DNA of 64,000 nucleotides from Actinopolymorpha rutila (GCF_013407855.1 NZ_JACBZH010000001.1:5580001-5644000); one strand, 5' to 3'; counted from the stretch's first letter, positions 17,665 to 27,430 are shown. Program-made: numbers and translations. The notes: generated from the sequence alone by a model not told the origin.

Positions 17665-18671
17665 CGTGCCACCTCTCGTTGTTCCTGACGTTCGCCGGAG
17701 CCGGAGGAGGTCGCGGACTCCTCTGTCTCCTCCTCGGCGGCGTGTCCGGTGAGGCTCAGGAACACGTCGTCGAGGGTGGGCCGGCGCAGGCCGACGTCGA
17801 GGATCCGTACGTCGGCGGACTCCAGGTCGCCGAGCACCCGCCGCAACGCCGGCGCGCCACCAGCCACCGCAACGGTGAGGGCCCGGCCGTTGTCGTCGAC
17901 CTGCACTTCCCCGACCGCGACCGCGGCAAGCGCCTCGCAGGCTCGCGACCGGTCGGCGGCGTCGGCCAGCAGGAGTTCGATTCGCTCACCACCGACCTGT
18001 GCCTTCAGCTCGTCGGCGGTGCCGTGCGCGATGGCCCGGCCGTGGTCGATGACGACGATGTCGTGGGCGAGGCGGTCGGCCTCCTCGAGGTACTGGGTGG
18101 TGAGGAGCAGCGTCGCGCCGGAGTCGACCAGGCTGCGGATGACGTCCCACATCTGCTGCCGGGCACGGACGTCGAGCCCGGTCGTGGGTTCGTCGAGGAT
18201 CAGTACGGGCGGCTCCGCGACCAGCGCACCGGCCAGGTCGAGACGCCGCCGCATCCCGCCGGAGTAGGTCTTCGACGGCCGGTCGCCGGCGTCGGCCAGG
18301 TCGAACTGCTCCAGCAGCTCCCTGGCCCGGCGGCCGGACCTCGCCTTACCGAGTCCGTAGAGCCGGCCGACCATCTCGAGGTTCTCGTAGCCGGTGAGGT
18401 ACTCGTCCACCGCGGCGTACTGCCCGGACAGCCCGATCCGCGAGCGAACGCCGTCGGGGTTCTTGCGTACGTCGACTCCGGCGACCTCGGCGGTCCCCTC
18501 GTCGGCATCCAGCAGGGTGGCGAGGATGCGGACGGCGGTCGTCTTGCCGGCGCCGTTCGGCCCCAGCAGCGCCAGCACTCGTCCTTCGGGGACGGTCAGG
18601 TCGAGGCCGGCAAGCGCCTCCACGGTTTTGTACCGCTTCACCAAGCCGGCGGCACGAATCATCTCTCTCAC
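17661..18671 (-). CDS. ABC exporter ATPase (DrrA-like)
   Basis: Nucleotide-binding subunit of the exporter. Walker A GPNGAGKTT, Q-loop GLSGQYAAVDEYLTG, signature YSGGMRRRLDLAGAL, Walker B PVLILDEP followed by TTGLDVRARQQMW. It also has the C-terminal regulatory extension of the DrrA group (GLRRPTLDDVFLSLTGH). I chose GTG 18671 because GGAAGG lies 8 bases upstream; ATG 18662 is an alternative and an upstream GTG-rich stretch to 18740 is unconserved. The tail EEETEESATSSGSGERQEQ is acidic and disordered. Confidence 0.94.
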   Translation of the reverse strand: MREMIRAAGLVKRYKTVEALAGLDLTVPEGRVLALLGPNGAGKTTAVRILATLLDADEGTAEVAGVDVRKNPDGVRSRIGLSGQYAAVDEYLTGYENLEMVGRLYGLGKARSGRRARELLEQFDLADAGDRPSKTYSGGMRRRLDLAGALVAEPPVLILDEPTTGLDVRARQQMWDVIRSLVDSGATLLLTTQYLEEADRLAHDIVVIDHGRAIAHGTADELKAQVGGERIELLLADAADRSRACEALAAVAVGEVQVDDNGRALTVAVAGGAPALRRVLGDLESADVRILDVGLRRPTLDDVFLSLTGHAAEEETEESATSSGSGERQEQREVAR

Positions 18672-18916
18672 TGTCCGGACCTTCCCGCGAGTTCCGTTGT
18701 TCAGTAGGCGTCGGCGTCCCCCACGCATGCCGGTGCACACCCGGATCTCGGCGAGAGGTCTGGAGAATCGACTCGCGTCGAAGGATTGTACAAGTCTTTA
18801 CCGGCCGGGCATCGACAACACGCGCCGGAAGTTTCCCCCGCCAGGACCCACTCCGGCAGTAATCACTGCCTGGACCAGGTCGCCAACCACTCCCGAACGG
18901 GCGCCAGGAGTCGCGC

Positions 18917-19213
18917 TTGATCCTCTGCGCCACCGAGATCACCATGTGCCATGAGGATGGGGAGCCGCGCATGGCAGCGCAACGGGTGCTTGCCGAGGTG
19001 ATTCCGTGTGATCTGGTGTGGCACAACGAACTTTTCCGTCCTCGGGGTTCGAGAACTCAGTTGGGCATCGTTACGCGATACCAGAAATCCAGGTATGCGA
19101 CCGGATGGGCTTTGGTTCGAGCGCGCCGAGACTTCACCGACGCGGAGGTGAAACTGGCCGCAACACTCGCCAAAGCCGGAACTCGACGAACTCAGGCTGC
19201 GGGGCCGACGTGA
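18917..19213 (+). pseudogene. LuxR-family regulator remnant
   Basis: A short frame encodes AAQRVLAEVIPCDLVWHNEL and then RARRDFTDAEVKLAATLAKAG. These match the internal sensor region of GAF-like LuxR regulators (the ELVPCD-type strand and the FTDAE helix before the HTH), but the N-terminus and the whole HTH are missing and the middle is shortened. No credible ribosome site. I read it as a deletion remnant; call rests on motif memory only. Confidence 0.45.
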
Positions 19214-19770
19214 CAGATCTTCAGAAGCAGGCGAATCCTGAATCCACCGGGAGCAGCACTCTCGTCGGCTGGCGGGAGGTTCCCGAGCGCGGAATCCGAG
19301 GGTACTTCGGAAACTACGCCATCGAGCCCGTGATGCGGCGCCAGACCGCGGCCGAGCAGGCGATCGGGCGCTTGCTCATGGATGCGGCAGACGCCGAGGA
19401 GACAGCCCGGGTTCTCGCGATCGCGGGAGAGCACGACATCCACGTGTCACCGCCGCCCCCGCCAGCCAGAGGAGGCGGCCCGGGCAGCCACTACGCACGC
19501 ATGGATGCCGCCCGCATCGCCATCACCGGACTGCTGGTCCTGGGGGTCCTGGTGATGGTGATCTGGGCTCTGGTCGAGCACGACCCTGCCGTCGCCGCGC
19601 AGTACGTCGCCCCTGTCAGCGGTCTCGCCGGCATCGGCCTCGGATGGCTGTTCACGAACGGCCGATCACCCACCGTGCTCGAGGCGGAACTCGCTCAGCG
19701 GACTGCCCGGCCGAATGAGGCCGACGGCAGGCCGAGGAGCAGGCAGGCGCCTGCCGCGGACGAGCGGTGA
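19210..19770 (+). CDS. Two-span membrane protein of unknown function
   Basis: 186 residues from GTG 19210. The N-terminal part includes VPERGIRGYFGNYAIEPVMRRQTAAEQAIGRLL, a Pro-rich linker PPPPPARGG follows, then two membrane spans (IAITGLLVLGVLVMVIWALV and YVAPVSGLAGIGLGWLF), and a charged tail. No recognisable domain. The ribosome site is weak, so the start is uncertain. Confidence 0.55.
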   Translation: MTDLQKQANPESTGSSTLVGWREVPERGIRGYFGNYAIEPVMRRQTAAEQAIGRLLMDAADAEETARVLAIAGEHDIHVSPPPPPARGGGPGSHYARMDAARIAITGLLVLGVLVMVIWALVEHDPAVAAQYVAPVSGLAGIGLGWLFTNGRSPTVLEAELAQRTARPNEADGRPRSRQAPAADER

Positions 19771-19871
19771 CGGCAGGGAAGTCCATCACCAACCTCCACG
19801 GCGCGCGCGGGACAAACCTCGGGAAAGACGCTTGACCTTCCTGGGCTGATCGCCCAGAATCGGCCAGTGAA

Positions 19872-19885
19872 TTGGTAGGTACCAA
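19872..19885. promoter_or_regulatory. GntR/HutC operator candidate, perfect TTGGT-N4-ACCAA
   Basis: TTGGTAGGTACCAA, a perfect 5+5 inverted repeat with four central bases, about 200 bases upstream of the sugar ABC operon start. The same architecture (TGGT-N4-ACCA) is the known site type of HutC-subfamily GntR regulators such as DasR. A GntR gene is the last gene of this operon. Confidence 0.6.
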
Positions 19886-20003
19886 GTTCTGCCGAAGAGG
19901 TCCAATGGTCGAGCCCAGACTGTACGCGTCGCTAGGATCCTGCGATGTGCGGACCGCGGCTGCCTGGGCGTCGCACGGCTCGCGCGTTCGGACTGCTCCC
20001 CTA

Positions 20004-20017
20004 TTGGTACTGACCAC
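20004..20017. promoter_or_regulatory. Second GntR/HutC operator candidate
   Basis: TTGGTACTGACCAC matches TTGGT-N4-ACCAA with one mismatch in the last base, 132 bases downstream of the first copy and about 70 bases before the binding-protein ATG. Confidence 0.5.
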
Positions 20018-20085
20018 CCTTGGATCCTCAACGCGACCGTCAGCACGCTGACGTCTCTCCCCCGTCGAACTCCCGGAAGGTTCCC

Positions 20086-21387
20086 ATGTCTGGACCAAAT
20101 CAGCTCTCCCGTCGGCGCTTCGTCGGAATGGGTATCGCCGCGGCAGGTCTCAGCGGTCTGGCTGCGTGTTCCAAGGACTCGTCCTCCTCCTCGTCCGGCG
20201 GGAAGGTCACGCTCCGGTTCTCCTACCTGTGGACCGGACAGGAGGCGAAGGCGCTGGAGAGCGTGATCAAGAAGTTCAACCAGAGCCAGTCCAAGATCGT
20301 CGTCAAGGGCGTGTCGAACCCTGACGCGCAGGCTCAGCTGGCCGCGATGACCGGGAGCAAGGGCGCGTTCGACATCTCCGACAACTTCGGGAGCTCCACC
20401 GGCGCCTGGGCGGCGAAGGGAGTCATCAAGTCGCTCGACGACTACATCAAGAAGGACTCCTTCGACCTCGGCGACTTCGCCGACTCCACCATGCAGCAGT
20501 GCCGGTACGACGGTCACGTCTACCAGCTGCCGATTGCGGTCAACAACTCCGCGCTGTTCTACAACAAGAAGCTGTTCGCCGAGGCAGGCGTGCAGAAGCC
20601 GCCGACCACGACCAGCGAGTGGGCCAAGGCCATCGCCAAGCTGACCAAGACCGACTCGAAGGGGCGGCTGACCCAGCTGGGCCTGGCCGGGGCCAGCGGT
20701 GCCGGAGCCGACTACCGGCTGCTGGGCGTCACCCATGGCGGCAAGTGGTACGACAACGGGAAGCCGACACCTGAGGACCCGGGCAACATCGCCGGTGCGA
20801 ACTTCTATGTCGACAGCGTCATCAAGAAGTACGGCATCAAGGAGATCGAGCGGTTCGTGTCCGGCTTCGGTGACTACCAGTCGCCGCAGAACCCCTTCTA
20901 CCAGGGCAAGTTGGCGATGGTGGTAGACGGCGAATGGCAGCCGTCGTTCATCAAGGACTTCGCTCCCGACCTGGACTGGGGAGTGGTTCCGGTCCCGTAT
21001 CCCGACGGCAAGCCGGAGTTGGCGAAGACCAACCTGGTCGCACCGGGGACGTTCTTCATCCCGAGCAACAGCCAGCACCCGGACGAGGCCTGGGAGTTCA
21101 TGAAGTACCTCGTGTCGAAGGAAGCGATGCTGTCCTTCACCCAGGCGCTGTCCAACCTGCCGGCGCGCAAGTCGCTCCTGAAGGACCCGGCGTACCACTC
21201 GATCAAGAACTTCGACCTCTTCCTCGACCTGCTGGCCAGCAAGAACGCGACTTCGATCCCCAGCGAACCGAGCCTGGCCCAGTACACCTCCGACCTGGCC
21301 ACCGCCGACGACAAGATCACCCGGTTGGCCAAGTCGCCGGCCGAGGCCTACGCGCAGGTGGCCAAGGCGGCCAAGAGCTATGGCTGA
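20086..21387 (+). CDS. Sugar ABC transporter substrate-binding lipoprotein (family 1)
   Basis: 433-residue extracellular solute-binding protein of the MalE/UgpB type. LSRRRFVGMG is a Tat motif and the lipobox GLAAC ends at C28. Family traits: VTLRFSYLWTGQEAKALESVIKKFN, QLPIAVNNSALFYNKKLF, and YQGKLAMVVDGEWQPSF. ATG 20086 follows GGAAGG. It starts an operon with two permeases, two oxidoreductases and a GntR gene; no ATPase gene is present, so a shared MsiK-type ATPase elsewhere is expected. Ligand is probably an oligosaccharide or glycoside processed by the neighbouring hydrolases. Confidence 0.95.
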   Translation: MSGPNQLSRRRFVGMGIAAAGLSGLAACSKDSSSSSSGGKVTLRFSYLWTGQEAKALESVIKKFNQSQSKIVVKGVSNPDAQAQLAAMTGSKGAFDISDNFGSSTGAWAAKGVIKSLDDYIKKDSFDLGDFADSTMQQCRYDGHVYQLPIAVNNSALFYNKKLFAEAGVQKPPTTTSEWAKAIAKLTKTDSKGRLTQLGLAGASGAGADYRLLGVTHGGKWYDNGKPTPEDPGNIAGANFYVDSVIKKYGIKEIERFVSGFGDYQSPQNPFYQGKLAMVVDGEWQPSFIKDFAPDLDWGVVPVPYPDGKPELAKTNLVAPGTFFIPSNSQHPDEAWEFMKYLVSKEAMLSFTQALSNLPARKSLLKDPAYHSIKNFDLFLDLLASKNATSIPSEPSLAQYTSDLATADDKITRLAKSPAEAYAQVAKAAKSYG

Positions 21388-22303
21388 GGCAACTCTCGCC
21401 AGGCACAAGCCGCGCCGCCGGCCGGCGCTGGCCGGGTTCGCCTTCTCCTCGCCGTGGATCATCGGGCTGGTCGTGTTCATGGCCGGTCCGATCCTGGTGT
21501 CGCTCTACTACAGCTTCACCGAGTTCAACCTCTTCCAGTCGCCGCGCTGGGTCGGGTTGAAGAACTACGCGACCCTGCTGGAGGACCCGAAGTTCCTGGG
21601 GTCGGTGTTCAACACCGCCTACCTCGCCATCATCGGCGTTCCCCTCGGCCTGGCATTCGCGCTGCTGGTCGCGCTGGCGCTGAACTTCCCGGTCAAGGGG
21701 CAGCCGCTGTACCGCGCGATCGTCTACCTACCGGCGATCGTGCCGGTCGTGACGGCCAGCTATCTGTGGCGCTGGGTCTTCAACGCGCAGTACGGATACC
21801 TCAACCAGGTCCTCGGCAGCGTCGGCCTGCCGCAGCCCAACTGGCTGGCCGATCCGCTCTGGACGAAGCCCGCGGTGCTCATCATCACGTGGTGGGGCAT
21901 CGGCGCCACCGCCGTGATCTACCTGGCGGCCCTCAAGCAGGTGCCGCAACAGTTGTACGAGGCCGCCGCCGTCGACGGTGCGAACGGCTGGCAGCGGTTC
22001 TGGTACGTCACCTGGCCGGCGCTCACCCCGGTCACGCTGTTCCAGTTGATCATGGGCGTGATCGCGGCGCTCCAGATCTTCGCCCCGACCTACCTCCTGA
22101 CGCAGAGCAGAGGCAACGGGGCCAACGGTGGCCCGGGAGACTCCTTGCTGACCTACACGATGCACCTGTTCCACAACGCGTTCGTCTTCCTCAAGATGGG
22201 TCAGGCGGCCGCCATGGCGTGGATCCTCTTCCTGGTGATCGGGTTGCTGACGTCGTTGATCCTGCTGACCTCGAGGCGGTGGGTGCACTATGGCAGCGAG
22301 TGA
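21380..22303 (+). CDS. Sugar ABC transporter permease (MalF type)
   Basis: 307 residues, six membrane spans, with the EAA loop EAAAVDGANGWQRFWYVTWP that docks the ATPase. It overlaps the binding-protein stop by 8 bases and the next permease by 14, so translation is coupled. Confidence 0.95.
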   Translation: MAEATLARHKPRRRPALAGFAFSSPWIIGLVVFMAGPILVSLYYSFTEFNLFQSPRWVGLKNYATLLEDPKFLGSVFNTAYLAIIGVPLGLAFALLVALALNFPVKGQPLYRAIVYLPAIVPVVTASYLWRWVFNAQYGYLNQVLGSVGLPQPNWLADPLWTKPAVLIITWWGIGATAVIYLAALKQVPQQLYEAAAVDGANGWQRFWYVTWPALTPVTLFQLIMGVIAALQIFAPTYLLTQSRGNGANGGPGDSLLTYTMHLFHNAFVFLKMGQAAAMAWILFLVIGLLTSLILLTSRRWVHYGSE

Positions 22304-23186
22304 CGTGGTGCGGACCGGCCGACCGGCGACAGCGGGCGGCACCGGCCCGGTTCCCCGGCCACGTCGGCAGTATCTGGGCCGGCGCCTGAGCCATCACCTG
22401 ATCCTGATCCTCATCAGCCTCGCGTTCCTGGCGCCGTTCCTGGTGATGATCACGACCGCGTTCAAGACCAGCGGCGACATCTTCCGGGTGCCGCCAAGGT
22501 TGCTGCCGGACCGGTGGGTGCTGGGCAACTTCGCCGAAGCCGTCCAAGCGATGCCGTTCCTGCGTTACCTGGCCAACACCGTGCTGCTGGTCGTCCTCAA
22601 CGTCGCGGGCACCCTCATCTCCTGCCCGCTGGTGGCGTACGGGCTGGCGAAACTGCACTGGCGGGGCCGCAGCCCGGTCTTCGGCACGGTGCTCGCCACG
22701 ATGATGCTGCCCGCCCAGGTGACGTTCATCCCGCTCTACCTGCTGTGGGATCGCCTCGGCGCGGTCGGGACGCTGTGGCCGCTGATCATTCCGGCGTTCT
22801 TCGGCTCGCCGTTCTACATCTTCCTGCTGCGGCAGTTCTTCACCGGTGTCCCCGACTCACTCCGGGAGGCCGGTCTCATCGACGGCGCCTCGGAACTGCG
22901 GGTGTACCTGCAGCTGATCCTGCCGCAGGCGAAGGCCGCGATCGCGACAGTGGCCGTCTTCCAGTTCGTCGCGACCTGGACCGACTTCCTGCTGCCGTTG
23001 ATCTATCTCAACAGCCAGGAGAACTACACCCTGTCCATCGGCCTCTACAACTTCTTCGGTGAGCACGGTGTCGCCTGGGGTCCGCTGATGGCGGCCTGCC
23101 TGATCTTCACCGTCCCCGCGTTGGCGATCTTCATGGTGGCGCAGCGCTACTTCATCCAGGGGATCAGCGTCACCGGCATGAAATGA
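22290..23186 (+). CDS. Sugar ABC transporter permease (MalG type)
   Basis: 298 residues, six spans, EAA loop EAGLIDGASELRVYLQLILP and the MalG-type C-terminus YFIQGISVTGMK. It overlaps the upstream permease by 14 bases. The N-terminal 35 residues are a polar, Pro-rich cytosolic leader. Confidence 0.95.
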   Translation: MAASDVVRTGRPATAGGTGPVPRPRRQYLGRRLSHHLILILISLAFLAPFLVMITTAFKTSGDIFRVPPRLLPDRWVLGNFAEAVQAMPFLRYLANTVLLVVLNVAGTLISCPLVAYGLAKLHWRGRSPVFGTVLATMMLPAQVTFIPLYLLWDRLGAVGTLWPLIIPAFFGSPFYIFLLRQFFTGVPDSLREAGLIDGASELRVYLQLILPQAKAAIATVAVFQFVATWTDFLLPLIYLNSQENYTLSIGLYNFFGEHGVAWGPLMAACLIFTVPALAIFMVAQRYFIQGISVTGMK

Positions 23187-23266
23187 CCGTTCCTCCCCAC
23201 GCCCCGCTGCTCGTGAGCTGACGGTGGAGGGCCTGCGGGGAAGGCCACAGGAAGGACACCTTTTCG

Positions 23267-24199
23267 ATGATTCGAGTCGGCATCGTCGGCACCAACACCT
23301 CCCACGCCGGCGTCTTCGCCGGACTCCTGAACGGGGTGGGCGGCGGCCCGCCGCGGGTCGAGGACGCTCGCGTCGTCGGCGTGTGGAGCAGCGGCAAGGA
23401 GGGGTTGTCGGGGATGCACTCCAGCGCCCCCGAACTCGCCGCGACGTACCGGATCGACCGGGCGGTGACCGAGCCCGGCGAACTGATCGGTGCCGTCGAC
23501 CTGGTGCTGATCCTGGACGACCTGGACGGCGGGGCGCTGCACCCGGAGCTGGCCCGACCCTTCCTCGAGGCAGGTGTGCCGACCTACGTCGACAAGCCGA
23601 TGGCCCTCAAAGTGGAGGATGCCGTCGAGCTGTTCGAGCTGGCCGAGCAGCAGCGCACCCCGCTGATGAGCTGTTCGGCACTGCGCTTCGCACCCGAACT
23701 CGACGTACTCCGCCGGGACAGCGGCGGCGAGGTCAGCACCCTGATCAGCGTCGGACCCGGCGACTGGTTCAACTACGGCGTCCACGCGGTCGAGGCCGCG
23801 CTGGCCGTCCGCGGCCCCGGGGCCAAGCAGGTTCAGCAGTTCAGCTGCGGCGATCGGGACATCACCGTGATCGAGGACGAGACCGGGCCGCGGATCGTGA
23901 TCGGCACCCTGCGCGATGCGAAGACCGGGTTCCACCTCACCGCGTACGGATCTCAGGGAGTCGCCCAGACCGAGGTGGCCGACTACGAGTCGTTCTACGC
24001 CAACACCATGTCGGCGGCCGTGGGAATGGCGCGGACCGGAACGGCTCCGATCGACCGGGAGGCGACCCTGGAGGTGCTCGCGATCCTGGCGGCCGGGCAA
24101 CGCTCGGCCACCACCGGTGAGCCGGTCCGGCTGGCCGACGTGATGCCCGACGCGAAGCCTGACGCAGTGCCCGACGCGATGCCCGGAGGGAACGAATGA
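23267..24199 (+). CDS. Gfo/Idh/MocA-family oxidoreductase (first of two)
   Basis: 310-residue NAD(P)-dependent oxidoreductase. The N-terminal Rossmann motif is atypical (VGIVGTNTSHAGVF rather than GxGxxG), the dehydrogenase lysine motif is VDKPMAL, and the C-terminal domain includes GDWFNYGVHAVEAAL. ATG 23267 follows AGGAAGGACACC. The tail has a small repeat (PDAKPDAVPDAMPGG). With the second oxidoreductase and the transporter it probably oxidises or epimerises the imported sugar or its acid. Confidence 0.9.
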   Translation: MIRVGIVGTNTSHAGVFAGLLNGVGGGPPRVEDARVVGVWSSGKEGLSGMHSSAPELAATYRIDRAVTEPGELIGAVDLVLILDDLDGGALHPELARPFLEAGVPTYVDKPMALKVEDAVELFELAEQQRTPLMSCSALRFAPELDVLRRDSGGEVSTLISVGPGDWFNYGVHAVEAALAVRGPGAKQVQQFSCGDRDITVIEDETGPRIVIGTLRDAKTGFHLTAYGSQGVAQTEVADYESFYANTMSAAVGMARTGTAPIDREATLEVLAILAAGQRSATTGEPVRLADVMPDAKPDAVPDAMPGGNE

Positions 24200-25176
24200 G
24201 CGGCGCCCAGAAACCACGGATCGGGGTGGTCGGAACCGGCAGTATCGGCCGTGCCCACCTGAACGCCTACCGCCGGGCCGGTGTGGACCCGGTCGCGGTC
24301 GCCGACGTCGATCCAGCCACGGTCGAGGCGGTTGCCGCCGAGTTCGGCGCGACCGCGTACACCGACATCGCCGCGATGCTCGCCGGTGCCGATCTCGACG
24401 CGATCAGCGTCTGCACGCCACCGTCCACCCACCAGGCCCTCACGGTGCGGGCGCTGGAAGCGAAGGTCGCGGTCCTGTGCGAGAAGCCGATGGCACGTAC
24501 GGTCGACGAGTGCGCGCTGATGGTCAAGGCCGCGCATGTCAACCGGACCTTGCTCACCGTCGGGTTCTGTCACCGGTTCCAGCCCGAGATCGAGGCGATC
24601 AGGGCCGCCATCACCGACGGGCGGATCGGCACCGTACTGACCTTCCGGAACCGGTTCTCCGGGCCACTCGACGGGGTCGAGTCGTCGTGGTTCTCCCAGC
24701 CGGCGGTCTCCGGTGGCGGCGTACTGATGGACACCTGCGTGCACTCGGTCGACCTGTTCCGGTTCCTGTTCGGAGAGGTCGACCAGATACGCGCGCTGAC
24801 GGCGACCACGGCCACCGCTCGCGGTCCGGCGCTGGAGGTCGAGGACAGTGCGGTGCTGTCGCTGCAGTCGACGGCCGGAGTGCTCGGCGTGATCGAGGCC
24901 AGTTGGCGGACCGCGCCCGGGGAGGCAGTGGTCACGGTGTCCGGCACTCACGGGCGCCTGCAGTTGGACTACGCCACGATGAAGCTGACCGAGGTCGGCG
25001 TCGACGGGACCGAGTCGATCATCGAGGTCACCGGAGAGGATCGGTTCACCCGCCAGGCCAGGCACTTCCTGAGCTGTGTCGCCGGCACAGCGGAACCACG
25101 GGTCACCCCGGCCGACGGAGCCCGCGCGATCGCACTGCTGGCGGAGGCGAGCGCCGACGCCGGAACGCGTGGATGA
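24196..25176 (+). CDS. Gfo/Idh/MocA-family oxidoreductase (second)
   Basis: 326 residues with a canonical Rossmann loop VVGTGSIGRAH, strand-end VADVDP, the lysine motif CEKPMART and GGGVLMDTCVHSVDLFRFLFG with the catalytic Asp-His pair of inositol- and sugar-dehydrogenases. Start and upstream stop overlap (ATGA), and its own stop overlaps the GntR start in the same way. Confidence 0.94.
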   Translation: MSGAQKPRIGVVGTGSIGRAHLNAYRRAGVDPVAVADVDPATVEAVAAEFGATAYTDIAAMLAGADLDAISVCTPPSTHQALTVRALEAKVAVLCEKPMARTVDECALMVKAAHVNRTLLTVGFCHRFQPEIEAIRAAITDGRIGTVLTFRNRFSGPLDGVESSWFSQPAVSGGGVLMDTCVHSVDLFRFLFGEVDQIRALTATTATARGPALEVEDSAVLSLQSTAGVLGVIEASWRTAPGEAVVTVSGTHGRLQLDYATMKLTEVGVDGTESIIEVTGEDRFTRQARHFLSCVAGTAEPRVTPADGARAIALLAEASADAGTRG

Positions 25177-25898
25177 CGACCTCCGCGGTGATGGCTGCAC
25201 CAAAGCACGCCGTAGTCCGCGCGCATCTGCTCGACCTGATTCGGGACAGCCTGGAACCCCACCAGAAGTTGCCGACGGAACGGAAGCTGTGCGACGAGTT
25301 CGGAGTGAGCCGGCTGACCGTCCGCAGGGCCGTCGAGCAGATGGTGAACGAGGGTGAGGTCTACCGGATTCAGGGGTCCGGCACCTACGTCGCCGAGCCG
25401 GCGATCCGCAAGCGCGAACTGCTGACGTCGTTCAGCGACGACATGCGTTCGCGCGGCCTCGTACCCGGCGCGAAGTTGATGAAGGCCGAGCAGACGGTGG
25501 CCGGTGCCCGGGAGAGCTGGCTTCTCGGGGTGAGTCCGGGCGAGCCGCTGCTGCATCTCGTCCGGCTCCGGTCGGCCAGCTCGGTGCCGATGTGCCTCGA
25601 AGAGGTGTGGTTGCTGGCACGGCTGGCACCCGGCCTGCTGGAAACCCCGCTGGAGGATTCGCTCTACGAGGCACTGCTCGCGCGGTACTCCATCACGCTA
25701 GACCGCACCCAGCAGCAGGTGCGCGCGACGGTGGTCGATTCCGCGCAGGCCAAGCTGCTCGAGGTACCCCCGCTGTCACCGGCTCTCCTGGTGGAGAGGG
25801 TGACCTGTGACGTACGGGGGCGGGCGGTCGAGCTCGCCTGCTCGCTGTATCGCGGCGACCGGTACAGCCTGGAGCAGACGCTGCGCCGCAGTCAGTGA
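25173..25898 (+). CDS. GntR-family (HutC/UTRA) transcriptional regulator
   Basis: 241 residues. The winged helix at about 10-75 includes PTERKLCDEFGVSRLTVRRAVEQMVNEG and a wing IQGSGTYVAEP. The UTRA effector domain (about 95-235) ends with ELACSLYRGDRYSLEQTLRR, a sugar-phosphate-binding type signature. ATG 25173 overlaps the preceding stop. As the last gene of the transporter operon it probably autoregulates through the TTGGT-N4-ACCAA sites upstream, with a sugar derivative as inducer. Confidence 0.93.
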   Translation: MTTSAVMAAPKHAVVRAHLLDLIRDSLEPHQKLPTERKLCDEFGVSRLTVRRAVEQMVNEGEVYRIQGSGTYVAEPAIRKRELLTSFSDDMRSRGLVPGAKLMKAEQTVAGARESWLLGVSPGEPLLHLVRLRSASSVPMCLEEVWLLARLAPGLLETPLEDSLYEALLARYSITLDRTQQQVRATVVDSAQAKLLEVPPLSPALLVERVTCDVRGRAVELACSLYRGDRYSLEQTLRRSQ

Positions 25899-25913
25899 GT
25901 ACGCCGCTCTCCG

Positions 25914-27383
25914 TCAGCGACCGGCAGGCGGGACGTCGACCACCAGGTCGTCGGGGACGGCGTTCGCGGGACCGTCCTTGTGGTAGAGCCACGTCGACGG
26001 CTGGTCGGTGAGGTTGGCGACCCGAAGGCGTACCGGTGCCCGACGTGGGAGCGTTCCCACAGTGACGCGGTTTCCGTCGACGCTCACCGCGCTCGGGTCG
26101 ACGAACCGGCGCCGGCCGCCCAGGATCTCGAAGCTCTGTGGCAGCTTCGCCGACGCGGGATCGATCCGCTTCTGGAACGAGATGACGGCGCTGTCGTCGG
26201 TGACCCGCTCGACGTGCCGTGGAACAGGGCGGTCGTGGTAGATGTAACCACCGAGGTGGTACTCGTACCCGGTCCACGTCGCGAGGCCGAGTTGGTCCGC
26301 GGTGTCGGCGAAGGTTCGCAGCCAGCCGTCGTCGCGGGTCATGGCGGGAGTCGAACCGATGTCGGTCTGCGCGCCGAGCGGGATCCGCGGATGTGTGGCA
26401 CGGATCTGGTCGATGAACGGCCGGTACGTCCGCAGGTACGTCGCGGGGAGATCGGGCCGGGTCCAGTCCGGCCAGTTGGTCTGCAGGATGTGGATGTCGG
26501 GCCGCACCGCGGAGATCATGGCGGCCGCGTCGAGCCCCTGATACTCGCGTTCGAGTGCCACGGACTCAGGACCCGCGTCCACGCCGAGAGACCAGGTGCC
26601 GACGAGGATGTCGGGCCGGGCCTCGCGTACGCCTCCGCTTCCGTTGACCAGCTCGGCGAGAAACCCGTTCACCGCGTCGACCCTCAGTTGCATCCACTTC
26701 GCGTACCGCTCGGTGTCGGTCTTGTAGTAACGCGGGGAGGAGGGATCTGTGAAGTCGGGGAGCTCCATGCCGTACCTGCGCATGAACGCGTCCTGCGCCA
26801 ACGGGCCCACGTCGCCGTAGACGCCCGACGCGAGGCCGTTCCATTCCGGGAAGTAGGGCTCGGCGACCTCGAAACCGTCGAACGGATACTCCGAGACGAG
26901 CTTCGCCACGACCTGCTTCTTCCAGCCCAGGTAGTCGGTGCTGAACGGGGAGAAGCGGTAGAAGCCGTCGTCGACCGGCTTCAGCAACCGCATCTGCCAG
27001 GTGGGCCAGTCGTCGGGGAACCCGGACACGGAGTACGAACCGTTGCCGATGACCATGGCCCACACGGTGATCCCACGCCGGCGCAACGCCTCCACGACGG
27101 GCCCGTTCACGTCCTGCTCGTTCACCACGAAGTAGTGGACGATCCGGTAGCCGTTGACCGCGAGCTCGTCGGCGATGCTGTCCGGCGAACGCCCCTGGTA
27201 GTACGGGAACGTCGGGTCGAGCTGGATGCTCGGACCCGACAGGCCCCGGTGACCGCCCCGCGCCGACGAGGGCTCGGCGGCCCACGCGGTCTCCCCGGTG
27301 AGGAGACCGGACCCGACGGCGAGGGTGGCCGACGCGACGGCGCCGCCGAGGACGGCGCGGCGGGAGAACGGACGACCCGTCAT
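25914..27383 (-). CDS. Secreted glycoside hydrolase-like protein (Tat signal, TIM-barrel type)
   Basis: 489 residues with a Tat signal (SRRAVLGGAVASATLAVGSG, residues 7-26). The mature part starts with IQLDPTFPYYQGRSPDSIADELAVNGYRIVHYFVV, then FDGFEVAEPYFPEWNGL with acidic residues at a strand end, and HILQTNWPDWTRPDLP. This looks like a glycosidase TIM barrel followed by a small beta-sandwich, but I cannot assign a GH family. ATG 27383 follows GAGGAG. It lies 47 bases downstream of the next secreted-protein gene and probably in one operon with it, facing the GntR gene. Confidence 0.75.
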   Translation of the reverse strand: MTGRPFSRRAVLGGAVASATLAVGSGLLTGETAWAAEPSSARGGHRGLSGPSIQLDPTFPYYQGRSPDSIADELAVNGYRIVHYFVVNEQDVNGPVVEALRRRGITVWAMVIGNGSYSVSGFPDDWPTWQMRLLKPVDDGFYRFSPFSTDYLGWKKQVVAKLVSEYPFDGFEVAEPYFPEWNGLASGVYGDVGPLAQDAFMRRYGMELPDFTDPSSPRYYKTDTERYAKWMQLRVDAVNGFLAELVNGSGGVREARPDILVGTWSLGVDAGPESVALEREYQGLDAAAMISAVRPDIHILQTNWPDWTRPDLPATYLRTYRPFIDQIRATHPRIPLGAQTDIGSTPAMTRDDGWLRTFADTADQLGLATWTGYEYHLGGYIYHDRPVPRHVERVTDDSAVISFQKRIDPASAKLPQSFEILGGRRRFVDPSAVSVDGNRVTVGTLPRRAPVRLRVANLTDQPSTWLYHKDGPANAVPDDLVVDVPPAGR

Positions 27384-27430
27384 GGATGAGCTCCTCTGTT
27401 GGGACGACTTGCCTCGGTCAGGTTCGGGGT

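Noticed and set aside
24140..24196. PDAKPDAVPDAMPGG repeat at the end of the first oxidoreductase
   Set aside because: A short low-complexity tail at a coupled gene boundary; no sign of a separate element.
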